A stretch of 64,000 nt of DNA from positions 17,102 to 81,101 of the forward strand of contig NZ_LYVO01000029.1 in assembly GCF_001984055.1 (NCBI RefSeq). Direction: 5' to 3'. Positions 8,773 to 17,952 of this stretch are shown here, piece by piece (positions within the stretch are counted from its first letter, which is position 1; each line of letters starts with the position of its first letter). A program made the translations under genes and the position numbers. The notes under the pieces were generated by a model. It ran no database searches. It was given only the letters and a program-made list of their open reading frames with translations, and had not been told where the DNA came from. Source of the stretch: Variovorax sp. KK3. GTDB lineage: Bacteria; Pseudomonadota; Gammaproteobacteria; Burkholderiales; Burkholderiaceae_C.

Positions 8773-9687
8773 ATGAGCAAGAAGATCAAGTGCGCGCTGA
8801 TCGGCCCCGGCAACATCGGCACCGACCTGCTCGCGAAGCTGCAGCGCAGTCCCGTGCTGGAGCCGGTGTGGATGGTGGGCATCGACCCCGAATCCGACGG
8901 CCTGCAGCGCGCCCGCGAGATGGGCCTGAAGACCACCGCCGAAGGCGTGGACGGCCTGCTGCCCCACGTGGAGGCCGACGGCGTGCAGATCGCCTTCGAC
9001 GCCACCAGCGCCTACGTGCACGCCGAGAACAGCGCCAAGCTCAATGCATTGGGCGTGCTGATGATCGACCTGACGCCTGCGGCCATCGGGCCTTATTGCG
9101 TGCCGCCGGTCAACCTGGCGGCGCAGCTCGGCGAGCGGCCGATGAACGTGAACATGGTCACCTGCGGCGGCCAGGCCACCATTCCGATGGTGGCGGCCGT
9201 CTCGCGCGTGCAGCCGGTGGCCTACGGCGAGATCGTGGCGACCGTGTCCAGCAAATCGGTCGGCCCCGGTACACGCAAGAACATCGACGAGTTCACGCGC
9301 ACCACGGCCGGCGCCGTGGAACGCGTGGGCGGTGCGGCGGAGGGCAAGGCGATCATCATCGTCAACCCGGCCGAGCCGCCGCTGATGATGCGCGACACCG
9401 TGCATTGCCTGACCGAAGGCGAGCCCGACCAGGAAGCCATCACCGCGTCGGTGCATCGCATGATCGCCGAGGTGCGCAAGTACGTGCCTGGCTACCGCCT
9501 GGTCAACGGGCCGGTGTTCGACGGCCGGCGCGTGTCGATCTACCTGGAGGTGGAAGGCCTGGGCGACTACCTGCCCAAATACGCCGGCAACCTCGACATC
9601 ATGACCGCCGCCGCCGCGCGCACCGCCGAGATGTTCGCCGAGGCGATGCTCGCCGGCCGCTACCAGACCGAAGCCCTCGCCGCATAG
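8773..9687 (+). CDS. dmpF: Acetaldehyde dehydrogenase (acylating) DmpF
   Basis: A 304-residue CoA-acylating aldehyde dehydrogenase converting acetaldehyde to acetyl-CoA with NAD. The N-terminus has a Rossmann motif ([11 protein letters not shown], residues 9-19), and the catalytic cysteine is in MVTCGGQAT near residue 131. It forms a channelling complex with the aldolase DmpG, whose gene follows after nine bases. Start at ATG 8773 with GAAGGAACG upstream; the first residues [11 protein letters not shown] are typical of this family. Confidence 0.96.
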   Translation: MSKKIKCALIGPGNIGTDLLAKLQRSPVLEPVWMVGIDPESDGLQRAREMGLKTTAEGVDGLLPHVEADGVQIAFDATSAYVHAENSAKLNALGVLMIDLTPAAIGPYCVPPVNLAAQLGERPMNVNMVTCGGQATIPMVAAVSRVQPVAYGEIVATVSSKSVGPGTRKNIDEFTRTTAGAVERVGGAAEGKAIIIVNPAEPPLMMRDTVHCLTEGEPDQEAITASVHRMIAEVRKYVPGYRLVNGPVFDGRRVSIYLEVEGLGDYLPKYAGNLDIMTAAAARTAEMFAEAMLAGRYQTEALAA

Positions 9688-9696
9688 GAGCACCCC

Positions 9697-10758
9697 ATGA
9701 GCCTTCAAGGAACGAAAGTGACCGTGCACGACATGACGCTGCGCGACGGCATGCATCCCCAGCGCCACCAGATGTCGTTGGCGCAGATGATCGACATCGC
9801 TACCGGCCTCGACGCAGCAGGCGTGCCGCTGATCGAGGTGACGCACGGCGACGGCCTGGGCGGCAGCTCGGTCAACTACGGCTTTCCGGCGCACAGCGAC
9901 GAGGCCTACCTCGGCGCGGTGATCCCGCGCATGCGCCGGGCCAAGGTGTCGGCGCTGCTGATCCCGGGCATCGGCACCGTCGACCACCTGCGCATGGCGC
10001 ACGGCCTGGGTGTGCACACGGTGCGCGTGGCCACCCATTGCACCGAGGCCGACGTGTCGGAGCAGCACATCGCGATGGCGCGCAAGCTCGGGCTGGACAC
10101 GGTGGGCTTCCTGATGATGGCGCACATGGCCGGCCCCGCCATGCTGGTGCGGCAAGCCCTGCTGATGGAGGGCTACGGCGCCAACTGCATCTACGTCACC
10201 GATTCAGCCGGCTTCATGCTGCCCGAGGACGTGAAGGCGCGCGTGGGCGCGGTGCGCGCGGCGCTGAAGCCCGAGACCGAGCTGGGCTTTCATGGCCATC
10301 ACAACCTGGCGATGGGCGTGGCGAACTCGATCGCCGCGGTGGAAGCGGGCGCGAACCGCATCGACGCGGCAGCCGCCGGGCTGGGCGCCGGCGCGGGCAA
10401 CACGCCCTTGGAGGTATTCGTCGCGGTGTGCGAGCGCATGGGCATCGACACCGGCGTGGACGTGTTCGAGATCCAGGACGTGGCCGAAGACCGGGTGGTG
10501 CCGATCATGGACCAGCCCATTCGCGTGGACCGCGACTCGCTCACGCTGGGCTATGCGGGCGTGTATTCCAGCTTTCTGCTGTTCGCGAAGCGCGCCGAGA
10601 AGAAATGGGGCGTGCCGGCGCGCGAGATCCTGGTGGAGCTGGGGCGGCGCGGCATGGTCGGCGGGCAGGAGGACATGATCGAGGACACGGCGATCACGCT
10701 GGCGCGCACGCGCCGCGCGGTGCTGGGCGCGCAAGCGGCGCAGGAGGTGGCGGCATGA
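9697..10758 (+). CDS. dmpG: 4-hydroxy-2-oxovalerate aldolase DmpG
   Basis: Class II, metal-dependent aldolase of 353 aa (HMG-CoA-lyase-like TIM barrel) splitting 4-hydroxy-2-oxovalerate to pyruvate and acetaldehyde. The metal-site aspartate lies in [11 protein letters not shown] (residues 9-19) and the histidine pair in [11 protein letters not shown] near 198. The C-terminal domain that contacts DmpF is present. ATAGGAG precedes the ATG. The stop overlaps the start of dmpH (ATGA), pointing to coupled translation. Confidence 0.96.
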   Translation: MSLQGTKVTVHDMTLRDGMHPQRHQMSLAQMIDIATGLDAAGVPLIEVTHGDGLGGSSVNYGFPAHSDEAYLGAVIPRMRRAKVSALLIPGIGTVDHLRMAHGLGVHTVRVATHCTEADVSEQHIAMARKLGLDTVGFLMMAHMAGPAMLVRQALLMEGYGANCIYVTDSAGFMLPEDVKARVGAVRAALKPETELGFHGHHNLAMGVANSIAAVEAGANRIDAAAAGLGAGAGNTPLEVFVAVCERMGIDTGVDVFEIQDVAEDRVVPIMDQPIRVDRDSLTLGYAGVYSSFLLFAKRAEKKWGVPAREILVELGRRGMVGGQEDMIEDTAITLARTRRAVLGAQAAQEVAA

Positions 10759-11543
10759 AGCTCGACGCACGCACCATCGCCGCGCTGGCGGAGCATCTCG
10801 AAGGCTGCGAACTGGGCGCGCGCGACACGCCCAAGATCACCGACGAGCATCCGCAGATGGACTGGGACGACGCCTATGCGATCCAGGACGCGATTCGCGC
10901 CCGAAAGCAGGTGCGCGGCCTCCGCATCGTCGGGCTCAAGGCGGGGCTGACCTCGCACGCGAAGATGAAGCAGATGGGCGTGGCCAGCCCGGTCTTCGGC
11001 TTCCTGGCCGAGCCGCATGCGCTGCCCGAAGGTGCGGAATGCAAGGTGAGCGAGCTGATCCATCCCAAGGTCGAGCCCGAGATCGCCTTCGTCACGCGCC
11101 GCCCGCTCAAGGGCCCGGGCTGCCACATCGGCGCGGTGCTGGCCGCCACCGACTTCGTGCTGCCCGGCATCGAGGTGATCGACAGCCGCTACCGCGACTT
11201 CAAGTTCGACCTGAAGAGCGTCGTCGCCGACAACACCTCGGCCGCCCGCTTCGTGGTCGGCGGCCAGGCGCGTGCCGCATCCGAGGTGGACCTGCGCACC
11301 ACCGGCATCGTGCTGGAGAAGAACGGCGTGCCCGTGGCCTTCGGCGCCGGCGCGGCCGTGCTGGGCCACCCCGCCGCGGCCATCGCGATGTTGGCCAACC
11401 ACCTGGGCGCGCGCGGCGAGGAGATTCCGGCCGGCACGCTCATCCTGTCGGGCGGCATCACCGAGGCCGTGGCCGTGGAGGCCGGCGACGCGGTCACGCT
11501 GCGGGTGCAGGGCATGGGTAGCGTCGGGCTGCGTTTTGTCTGA
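10755..11543 (+). CDS. dmpH: 4-oxalocrotonate decarboxylase DmpH
   Basis: A 262-residue decarboxylase of the oxidative branch, converting the keto form of 4-oxalocrotonate to 2-oxopent-4-enoate; Mg-dependent and known to associate with the hydratase DmpE. It shares the family fold with DmpE ([34 protein letters not shown]). It starts in a four-base overlap with dmpG. It is the last gene of the operon here: the next gene is on the opposite strand 15 bases later, so the tautomerase gene dmpI that usually follows is absent from this place. Confidence 0.95.
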   Translation: MKLDARTIAALAEHLEGCELGARDTPKITDEHPQMDWDDAYAIQDAIRARKQVRGLRIVGLKAGLTSHAKMKQMGVASPVFGFLAEPHALPEGAECKVSELIHPKVEPEIAFVTRRPLKGPGCHIGAVLAATDFVLPGIEVIDSRYRDFKFDLKSVVADNTSAARFVVGGQARAASEVDLRTTGIVLEKNGVPVAFGAGAAVLGHPAAAIAMLANHLGARGEEIPAGTLILSGGITEAVAVEAGDAVTLRVQGMGSVGLRFV

Positions 11544-11558
11544 GGAAGCAGGGAAGCC

Positions 11559-12206
11559 TCAACCCGCCCGGCAGTTGCCGAACTCGCAGCGCACCGCCAG
11601 CGACTGGCCGTTGCTGCAGGCCACGCTGTAGCGCTCGAAGCCGGGCCCTTTGTCGACCAGGTTGGCCATGGGCACTGCGGCGCAGCTGCGGGACTTGGCG
11701 AATTGCTCGGCGGTGTACGTGTCGCGGCCCGTGACGCGCAAGGCTGTCTCGGCGCGGCGCTGGCCCGGGGGCATCCAGGTCACTTGCACGCTCGGGTCCT
11801 GGTTGACGTAGCCGCGCTGTGCGAGGCAGTTGAGCATGGAGGTTTCCTGCCGTGCGTACCAGACGCGGCGCTCGGGGGTGTAGACGGCGCGCTGGAAGGC
11901 GTACAGCCCGCCGACCACCGCCACGCCGCTGAGCGTCGGGATACCGGCCATCCACCCCGCACCGACGACACCCGTGTCGAGCACCACGAGCGCATCGTCG
12001 TGCTGGCTGGCGCGGAAGGGGATGCTGGCGGCGGCGGTGCGGCAACGGGCCAGATCGGCGTCATAGGCCGCCGGGGTCTTGTCGGCGGGGGCCTGCACCA
12101 CGGGAACGTAGTCCGAGCCGGAACCGGAACCGGGGCCTTCGTTGGGGCGGGTGGCGCAGCCCGCTACGAGGGCGGCGATGCAGACGATGCTCAGCAGACT
12201 TTTCAT
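11559..12206 (-). CDS. Hypothetical lipoprotein
   Basis: A 215-residue predicted outer-membrane or periplasmic lipoprotein of unknown role. Start at the ATG giving MKSLLSIVCIAALVAGC, a signal peptide with lipobox LVAGC; fifteen further in-frame codons upstream lack this logic. After the acylated cysteine come a Gly/Ser linker, a basic domain with conserved-looking cysteines (ARCRTAA, LNCLAQRG, SRSCAAV, VACSNG, RCEFGNC) and a glycine-rich hydrophobic stretch (about residues 80-105) that might contact a membrane. It converges on dmpH with 15 bases between stops and is not part of the phenol operon. Confidence 0.8.
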   Translation of the reverse strand: MKSLLSIVCIAALVAGCATRPNEGPGSGSGSDYVPVVQAPADKTPAAYDADLARCRTAAASIPFRASQHDDALVVLDTGVVGAGWMAGIPTLSGVAVVGGLYAFQRAVYTPERRVWYARQETSMLNCLAQRGYVNQDPSVQVTWMPPGQRRAETALRVTGRDTYTAEQFAKSRSCAAVPMANLVDKGPGFERYSVACSNGQSLAVRCEFGNCRAG

Positions 12207-12298
12207 GGATGTCCTCGACGGGCCTCTACTCCGCCGCCGATTGGAGCACACAAATGGTTACTTTCCCAAGTGACTTTTGCCCGGACGGGGCGCCGGCG

Positions 12299-13288
12299 CT
12301 ACAGGCCGATGCCGAGGGCGGCCCTGGCGCCAGGCCATTGCGGCTCGCCTGAGGACGAAGCTGAGCCGACCGGAGCAAGCGTGCGGTGCAGAAAGTCGGC
12401 CATGGCACCTTCGACGGTGGTGGGCCCGCCGTCGTCGCGCAGGACCGCCGCTTCCGCGCGGTAGAAGTGCCCTGCGCCAGGCACCCGGACCTGCGTGCAA
12501 TTCAGCCCTGCCTGCCGCAGCCGTGCGACCAGACCGGGTGCGGCGGCAGCCACGTAGTCGAGGTCGTGCTCGGCACTGGCGACCAGCACCGCGGGCCCCT
12601 GGCCTGAACAGCGTGCGAGGTGCCGCTGCAAATCGTCGTCGTCGACGTAGCCGGACAAGGCCACCACCGCCGCCACCGGCACCTGCTCTCCGAACGCGAC
12701 GTTGAGCGCCGTGCGGGCGCCTGCGGAGAACCCCCCGATCGCGATGCGCGCCGGGTCGACCTGCCAGGCATCGGCCTGCCGGCGCACGAAGCGGGTGGCG
12801 GCCGCCATGTCGTCGCTGGCGGCCTCGATGCCGCGCCAGAGCATGTCGGGCGTGGCAGGCGGCAGCTGCATCAGCTGGCGAACCACGTCGACGCGCGCGG
12901 TCGGGATGCGTTCCGGCGCGCCGACCACGGGCGTGTCGCCGGGTTCCGGGTCTTCGGGGACGAGGCGATAGTCGATCGTGCAGGCCACGTAGCCGCGGCG
13001 GGCGAAGCGCCGGCAGTACTCGGCCACGGCCGTGTTGCCGCCTTCCGCCTCGAACGCATCGTCTTCCTTGCAACCCCGGTGGAAGGCACCGCCGAAGGCA
13101 AGGATCAGCGCCGGCATCAGCTGACCGGCGGGTAGCGGATCGACGGGGCGGTAGAGGTCCAGGGTCAGCTCGCGCTCGACCGGACCGCCCGGCCGTTCAC
13201 GCCCGACCCGGCCGCGGCCGTACACCAGGTTGCGCACGCACTCGATCTGGTGCGCGGGCGCCTCGGGGGCGACGGAAGCCAGGTTCAC
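12299..13288 (-). CDS. Alpha/beta-hydrolase (esterase/lipase-like)
   Basis: A 329-residue carboxylic-ester hydrolase candidate of the BD-FAE / prolyl-oligopeptidase-like group. Motifs: oxyanion strand ILAFGGAFHRGC, nucleophile elbow GGFSAGAR, and a late histidine in GAGHFYRAE; an acidic residue in SAEHDLD may complete the triad. A GTG start at 13288 is chosen because GAAGGA lies six bases before it; a longer in-frame extension overlaps the receptor gene upstream. It lies 26 bases downstream of the TctC receptor gene and is probably co-transcribed with it. Substrate unknown. Confidence 0.8.
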   Translation of the reverse strand: MNLASVAPEAPAHQIECVRNLVYGRGRVGRERPGGPVERELTLDLYRPVDPLPAGQLMPALILAFGGAFHRGCKEDDAFEAEGGNTAVAEYCRRFARRGYVACTIDYRLVPEDPEPGDTPVVGAPERIPTARVDVVRQLMQLPPATPDMLWRGIEAASDDMAAATRFVRRQADAWQVDPARIAIGGFSAGARTALNVAFGEQVPVAAVVALSGYVDDDDLQRHLARCSGQGPAVLVASAEHDLDYVAAAAPGLVARLRQAGLNCTQVRVPGAGHFYRAEAAVLRDDGGPTTVEGAMADFLHRTLAPVGSASSSGEPQWPGARAALGIGL

Positions 13289-13300
13289 GGTTCGTCCTTC

Positions 13301-13323
13301 GACGTCAATCGACGTCAATCGAC
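13301..13323. repeat. Short tandem repeat at the receptor stop codon
   Basis: The 10-base unit GACGTCAATC is repeated twice plus three bases (2.3 copies). It covers the stop codon of the TctC receptor and the leader of the esterase gene. It looks like a small slippage duplication; no function is evident. Confidence 0.7.
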
Positions 13324-14304
13324 GGAGGCGCCGGATTCGCGCGCAACGCGGCCCCAGACCTGCACGTTGTCCTTGAACGCGGCGGCCCACTGCGCCGGTG
13401 TCTGAGGCTCGACGGGCATCGAGCCGCTGTCGATCAGCAGGCTGCGCATGTCGGGCCTTGCCATCACCTTGTTGAGTGCGCCGTTGAGCCGTGCCGTGAC
13501 GGCCGCGTCCATGCCCGCCGGACCGAAGACCGCATACCAGCCCACCGTGTCGAAGGGAATGCCGGCCTGCGACAGCGTGGGCAGATCGGGGAAGGCCGGC
13601 GAACGCACGGGCCCCGTGATGGCGAGCGCGCGCAGACGGCCGGCCTTGATCAGCGGCGTCATGGAGACCACATCCATGATCGCCACGCCGATCTGGCCCG
13701 AGAGGATGTCCGGCAGCGCGGCCTGCCCGCCCTTGTAGGGCACGTGGGTCATGCCGAAGCCGCCCAGCGACTTCATGCGCTCACCCACCAGGTGCGGCGG
13801 CGCGCCGTTGCCGAAGGTGGCGTAGCTGATGGCATTGCCGTCCTTCTTGGCGACGGCGACCAGGTCCGCGATGCTACGCAGGGGAGACTCGGCACGCGTC
13901 ACGACCAGCAGCGGCACGCTCGCGATCTGGGCCACTGGCGTGAAGTCCTTGACGGGGTCGAAGCTCGGGTTCTTGAAGACGGCGGGCGCAATGGCGAAGG
14001 GCGCGGAGGTCAGCATCAGCGTGTAGCCGTCGGGTGCCGAGCGCGCGACGCTGTCGGCGCCGATGTTGCCGCTGGCGCCGGCCTTGTTGTCGACGATGAC
14101 CGGCTGCCCGAGTTCTTCGCGCAGGTGCTCGGCCAGCTTGCGCGCCACGATGTCGGTGCCGCCGCCGGCCGGGAAAGGCACGACCAGCTTGATCGGACGG
14201 GCCGGATAGGCCTGCGCGTGAACGAGGCCCGCGAAGCCTCCGAGGGCCAGCCCTGCCGCCAGCCCCAGCATCAGCGCGGAGCGCCGGGTCGTCACTTTCG
14301 TCAT
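13315..14304 (-). CDS. Bug/TctC-family periplasmic solute receptor
   Basis: A 329-residue extracytoplasmic receptor of the tripartite tricarboxylate transporter family (Bug proteins). It has a cleavable signal peptide (RRSALMLGLAAGLALGG...VHAQA) and the family motifs YPARPIKLVVPFPAGGGTD, VIVDNKAGASGNIG and THVPYKGG. Such receptors bind carboxylates or other small acids; no TctA/TctB membrane genes are nearby, which is common for Bug proteins in Burkholderiales. The start at 14304 follows AGGAGCTGC. It is divergent from a LysR gene across 98 bases, so that regulator probably controls it and the esterase. Confidence 0.92.
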   Translation of the reverse strand: MTKVTTRRSALMLGLAAGLALGGFAGLVHAQAYPARPIKLVVPFPAGGGTDIVARKLAEHLREELGQPVIVDNKAGASGNIGADSVARSAPDGYTLMLTSAPFAIAPAVFKNPSFDPVKDFTPVAQIASVPLLVVTRAESPLRSIADLVAVAKKDGNAISYATFGNGAPPHLVGERMKSLGGFGMTHVPYKGGQAALPDILSGQIGVAIMDVVSMTPLIKAGRLRALAITGPVRSPAFPDLPTLSQAGIPFDTVGWYAVFGPAGMDAAVTARLNGALNKVMARPDMRSLLIDSGSMPVEPQTPAQWAAAFKDNVQVWGRVARESGASVD

Positions 14305-14342
14305 TGCAGCTCCTGCCAGGAATGAAATCGGATGCCCGGATG

Positions 14343-14359
14343 ATGGGTCGGCATCCCAT
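14343..14359. promoter_or_regulatory. Inverted repeat in the receptor/LysR gap
   Basis: ATGGG-N7-CCCAT forms perfect 5-base arms between the divergent receptor and LysR-type genes. Position and size suit a binding site for the adjacent LysR protein, although the classical T-N11-A spacing is not exact. Assignment is inference. Confidence 0.4.
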
Positions 14360-14402
14360 AATGATCTACACCTGCTTTCATCTGAATCCATCGCGATCTC
14401 TT

Positions 14403-15380
14403 ATGCAAGATGCTTCGCTCCAGTTGGCGCTCAACCTCCGTCGGCTGCGCCTGCGGCACCTCGAAGTTCTGCTGGCCGTCGCCCGCCACGGCAGCCTCAC
14501 GGCCGCTGCAGAGGGCCTGGGCGCCACCCAGCCCGCCGTGTCGCAATGGCTGGCCGAGATCGAGTCGGCCCTCGGCGTGCCGCTGTTCCAGCGCGGTCGG
14601 CAGATCCGGCCCAGCCCCTATCTGCCGGTGGCGTTGCGTCACGCGCGGCGCATGGTGGAAGACTCGCGCCAGCTCGAACACGAACTCGCCGCCGTGGGCG
14701 CCGGCACGCTGGGCGCAGTGCGCATCGGCAGCATGCTGGTCGGCAGCGCGGGGCTGCTGCCGCGTGCGCTGCTGGCGCTGGCCGCGCAGGCCGAGCCCGT
14801 GCGGATCGAAGTGGTGGAAGACACCGCCGCTGGCCTGTGGGCACGCTTCGAGCGCCGCGAGCTGGACTTGATCCTGGGTCGCCTGGACGCTCGAGCCTTC
14901 GGCGCGACGGTGCACAGCGAGGCGCTCTTCAAGGACCCGCACTGCCTCGTCGCCGGCCGAAGGCATCCGCTGCTGCGCGTGGCCAAGCCATCCTGGGCGC
15001 GAGCTGCCGCCTATCCGTGGATCCTGCCGCCGCGGCAGACCGCGCTGCGCGATGCGATCGACGCGACCTTCGTCGACGCGGGGCTGGCGCCGCCTGCCGC
15101 GTGGGTCGAATCGACATCGCCGACCTTGAACCAGGCACTGATGCGCGAGAGCCCGTGCATCGGCGTGCTTTCGGGCGAAGCGGCGCGCCACTACCAGCGC
15201 CTGGGGCTGCTGTCGATCCTGCCGCTCACCTTGAGCTCCGACGTGGGGCCGGTCGGCACGGTGTGGGACCGGCAGGAACCCAGCCCCGCGCTGACGCAGG
15301 TGCTTCAGGCCTTGCGCGAGGCAAGTCCGCCCGGCCCCGATGCGCGCGCCGCGCCTCGGGCGGTGCGAGGCACGCGATAG
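14403..15380 (+). CDS. LysR-family transcriptional regulator
   Basis: A 325-residue LysR protein: N-terminal winged helix-turn-helix (about residues 10-70; HLEVLLAVARHGSLTAAAEGL, AVSQWLAEIESALGVPLF) followed by a two-lobed effector domain. Start at ATG 14403 (MQDASLQL); in-frame upstream codons reach into the divergent receptor gene and are rejected. It probably senses the acid bound by, or derived from, the substrate of the divergent Bug receptor and esterase genes. A nuclease-like gene follows after 19 bases on the same strand. Confidence 0.92.
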   Translation: MQDASLQLALNLRRLRLRHLEVLLAVARHGSLTAAAEGLGATQPAVSQWLAEIESALGVPLFQRGRQIRPSPYLPVALRHARRMVEDSRQLEHELAAVGAGTLGAVRIGSMLVGSAGLLPRALLALAAQAEPVRIEVVEDTAAGLWARFERRELDLILGRLDARAFGATVHSEALFKDPHCLVAGRRHPLLRVAKPSWARAAAYPWILPPRQTALRDAIDATFVDAGLAPPAAWVESTSPTLNQALMRESPCIGVLSGEAARHYQRLGLLSILPLTLSSDVGPVGTVWDRQEPSPALTQVLQALREASPPGPDARAAPRAVRGTR

Positions 15381-15399
15381 CATCGACGCCTTTGGCTCG

Positions 15400-15888
15400 A
15401 TGCTTACCGCCACCCTCTTCTGCCTGGTCGTCGCCGTCGGCGACGGCGACTCCCTCAAGGTCCGCTGCGGCGAGCCCGGCCACTATCGCCAGATCAGCGT
15501 GCGGCTGCATGCGATCGACGCGCCGGAGTGGAACCAGCCCTTCGGCCGGCGCGCCAAGCAGGCCTTGTCGCGCATCGCGTTCGGCAAGCAAGCGCGGCTG
15601 GATTGCGGCGAGGACGACCGCTACCAGCGTCGGGTCTGCCGTGTGCGCGTGGCGCCGGACAGTTGCGTGGAAGCGAACTGCGCAAAGACGCTCGATGCCG
15701 GCCTGGGCATGCTCACACTCGGCCTGGCGTGGTGGGCGCGCGGCTATGCCGACGAACAGCCGGCCGGCGAACGCGGGCAGTACGCGTTTGCCGAACGCGA
15801 GGCCAGGGGCAAGCGCGCCGGCCTCTGGGCCGATCGCGATGCGGTGCCGCCCTGGACCTGGCGCGCCCAGCACCCGCGGCCTCGCTGA
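15400..15888 (+). CDS. Thermonuclease (SNase)-family protein
   Basis: A 162-residue staphylococcal-nuclease-like domain. Visible elements: the first strand VGDGDSLKVRC, the catalytic loop VRLHAIDAPEWNQPFG carrying the arginine, aspartate and glutamate expected at the Ca2+/phosphate site, and the second arginine in YQRRVCRV. Four extra cysteines (CGEPG, DCGED, VCRV, DSCVEANC) may form disulfides, which would suit export; the N-terminus MLTATLFCLVVA is hydrophobic but short for a clean signal peptide. Start at ATG 15400 is not well supported by a ribosome binding site. It lies 30 bases before the pseudokinase gene and may share its transcript. Confidence 0.8.
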   Translation: MLTATLFCLVVAVGDGDSLKVRCGEPGHYRQISVRLHAIDAPEWNQPFGRRAKQALSRIAFGKQARLDCGEDDRYQRRVCRVRVAPDSCVEANCAKTLDAGLGMLTLGLAWWARGYADEQPAGERGQYAFAEREARGKRAGLWADRDAVPPWTWRAQHPRPR

Positions 15889-15918
15889 ATCGCGCGGCAT
15901 CGGATAGGCTCGGCCCCG

Positions 15919-16890
15919 ATGAATGCACTCGTCGCCCTCAGTTGCCCCCAGTGCTCGGCCCCGCTGCCCCGCGCGGCGCGGTGGCGCACGGTGGAATGCG
16001 TCTACTGCGGCACGACCGTGGTCCGTGGCGAGCAGACCGTCCGGCGCGAGGAATACCGCGCGGCATGGAAGCGCGCACAGTCGCAAGCGGCGTCGGCCGG
16101 CGCGCAGGTGCTGCGCTGGCGCGGCGCGTCCTACCGCGTGCTCGCCAGGCTGGGACGCGGCGAGCATGCCGACGTGCTGCTGGCCGAGCGGCTGGGGCCG
16201 TTGCCCGAGCAGGTGACGCTCAAGCTCGCGCTCGACGACGATGGCGCCCGGGTGTTGGTCCGGGAGGCGGCGGCGTTGAACGCGCTGCAGGCGCTGAGCG
16301 TGCCGGGTGCGGCCTACTTCACGCGGCGCCTGCCGCAACCCGTCGGCACCGGCCTGGCGGAAGGCTGGAGCGACGGCAGCCGCGATGCGCTCGTGCTGCG
16401 CCATCCGACCGGGTTCTGGGGCAGCCTGGAAGCGGTGCGCGCGAATCAGGTCCAGGGCATCGACCCACGCCATGCCGTCTGGCTCTGGCGCCGCATGCTC
16501 GAGGTGCTGGCCTTCGTGCATGACGCCGGCTGGAGCCACGGCGCCATCGCCCCCGAACACGCACTGGTACACCCACGGAACCACGGCGTGCTGCTGATCG
16601 GCTGGTCGCAGGCCCGACCGAACGCAAGCCGCGCCGCGGCCGCGCGCGACCTGCGCCAATCGGCCTGGACGCTGCGCGCGCTGCTTCAGGGCGCTGGCGA
16701 TGCGGCGCCGGGCTTGGGCCCGCACACGCCGGCGCCGCTGGCCAGCCTGCTGCGCGATTGCAGCGACGGTGCCGGCACTTGCGAACGGCTGGGCGCGCGT
16801 GGCATCGAGGCGGCGCTGTCCGATGCAGCGCGTGCATCCTTCGGCGCGCCGGAGTTCGTCCACTTCGATCCGGCGCCGCGCGGCGCCTGA
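15919..16890 (+). CDS. Zinc-ribbon pseudokinase-like protein
   Basis: A 323-residue protein with an N-terminal zinc ribbon (CPQC at 9-12, CVYC at 27-30) and a protein-kinase-like domain from about residue 72. Kinase features kept: a glycine-loop-like LGRGEHADVLL, a lysine at 102 in TLKLAL and a glutamate near 116 in VREAAAL. Features lost: the HRD loop reads HGAIAPEH (207-214), with alanine in place of the catalytic aspartate, and the DFG position reads IGWSQ. It is therefore probably a catalytically dead kinase used as a scaffold or nucleotide sensor. The VWA gene follows after 39 bases. Function is not known; domain assignment is from motif reading only. Confidence 0.7.
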   Translation: MNALVALSCPQCSAPLPRAARWRTVECVYCGTTVVRGEQTVRREEYRAAWKRAQSQAASAGAQVLRWRGASYRVLARLGRGEHADVLLAERLGPLPEQVTLKLALDDDGARVLVREAAALNALQALSVPGAAYFTRRLPQPVGTGLAEGWSDGSRDALVLRHPTGFWGSLEAVRANQVQGIDPRHAVWLWRRMLEVLAFVHDAGWSHGAIAPEHALVHPRNHGVLLIGWSQARPNASRAAAARDLRQSAWTLRALLQGAGDAAPGLGPHTPAPLASLLRDCSDGAGTCERLGARGIEAALSDAARASFGAPEFVHFDPAPRGA

Positions 16891-16929
16891 GCCTTCAGAC
16901 CACCGACACCACACAGGAGATCACAGAGC

Positions 16930-17907
16930 ATGGGTTACGGAAACTACTCGCACGCCGCCCACGCGGCCCTGGTGGCCGACCGCGCGCACCGCTCGGGCGC
17001 CGAGGTGTTCCGGCAGGACGCCACGCATGCGCTGATGAACCCCAAGGGTCTGAAGCTGCGCGAGTCGCGCGACAACGCCGACCACCCGAACTCGCTGGCC
17101 ATCGCCTTCGCGCTCGACGTGACCGGCTCGATGGGCGACATCCCGCAGACCCTGGCGCGGCGCGAGCTGCCCAACTTCATGAAGCTCATGACCGACTGCG
17201 GCGTGGCCGATCCGCAGCTGATGTTCATGGCGATCGGCGACGCCACGTCCGACCAGGCGCCGCTGCAGGTGGGCCAGTTCGAGTCGACGGCCGAACTGAT
17301 GGACCAGTGGCTGACCTGGAGTTACCTGGAAGGCGGTGGCGGCGGCAGCGGCTCGGAAAGCTACGAGCTGGCCTTCTACGTGATCGCGCAGCACACCGAC
17401 TTCGACTGCATGGCCAAGCGCAACAAGCGCGGCTACCTGTTCATGACGGGCGACGAGTTGCCCTACCCCGCCGTGTCGCGCCACCAGGTCGAGGCGCTGA
17501 TCGGCGAGAAGCTCGACGAAGACATCCCCATCGAAGAAGCGATCGCTGCGGCGGCCGAGACTTGCCACCTGTTCTTCCTGATCCCCGACGCGCAGCGCCG
17601 CCGCGCCTGCGAGCCGCGCTGGCGTGAACTGCTGGGCGACCACGTGATCTGCATGGAGTCGCCCGACGACGCCTGCGCGGTGGCGGCCGGCATCGTGGCG
17701 TTGACCGAGAAGGCCGTGCCCAGCCTCGACGGACTGGCGCAGGTGATGGGCTCGCACGGCATGGCACGCGAGCGGGTCAACGCCGTGGTGCATGCGCTCG
17801 AAGGCTATGCGGCAGTGCTCGACCCCAACGCCCCGCGACGCGTGCACACCGGCGCCACCGCGCCCGGCACCGCACGTTCGTCGTGGTGGAAGCGCCTGTT
17901 CGGCTGA
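16930..17907 (+). CDS. VWA-domain protein
   Basis: A 325-residue protein with a von Willebrand factor A domain. The MIDAS metal site starts at residue 63 (ALDVTGSMGD), with later loop residues in AIGDATSD and the TGDELPYP segment. The first 45 residues form a distinct N-terminal segment, and the protein ends in a basic-aromatic tail (SSWWKRLFG). There is no signal peptide, so it is probably cytoplasmic. AGGAGATCACAGAGC precedes the start. It lies between a pseudokinase and a PurA-like enzyme; VWA proteins often act as metal-dependent assembly platforms in such gene groups. Confidence 0.85.
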   Translation: MGYGNYSHAAHAALVADRAHRSGAEVFRQDATHALMNPKGLKLRESRDNADHPNSLAIAFALDVTGSMGDIPQTLARRELPNFMKLMTDCGVADPQLMFMAIGDATSDQAPLQVGQFESTAELMDQWLTWSYLEGGGGGSGSESYELAFYVIAQHTDFDCMAKRNKRGYLFMTGDELPYPAVSRHQVEALIGEKLDEDIPIEEAIAAAAETCHLFFLIPDAQRRRACEPRWRELLGDHVICMESPDDACAVAAGIVALTEKAVPSLDGLAQVMGSHGMARERVNAVVHALEGYAAVLDPNAPRRVHTGATAPGTARSSWWKRLFG

Positions 17908-17952
17908 CGAGCCGGCTGGCGGGCTGGCAGGCTGACTGATGGCTCGCGCCGA

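Noticed and set aside
12251..12276. Stem-like GTTACTT...AAGTGAC followed by TTTT between the esterase and lipoprotein genes
   Set aside because: Only seven pairs with a G-T wobble, and no plus-strand gene ends there; chance is likely in this AT-richer patch, which is probably the lipoprotein promoter.
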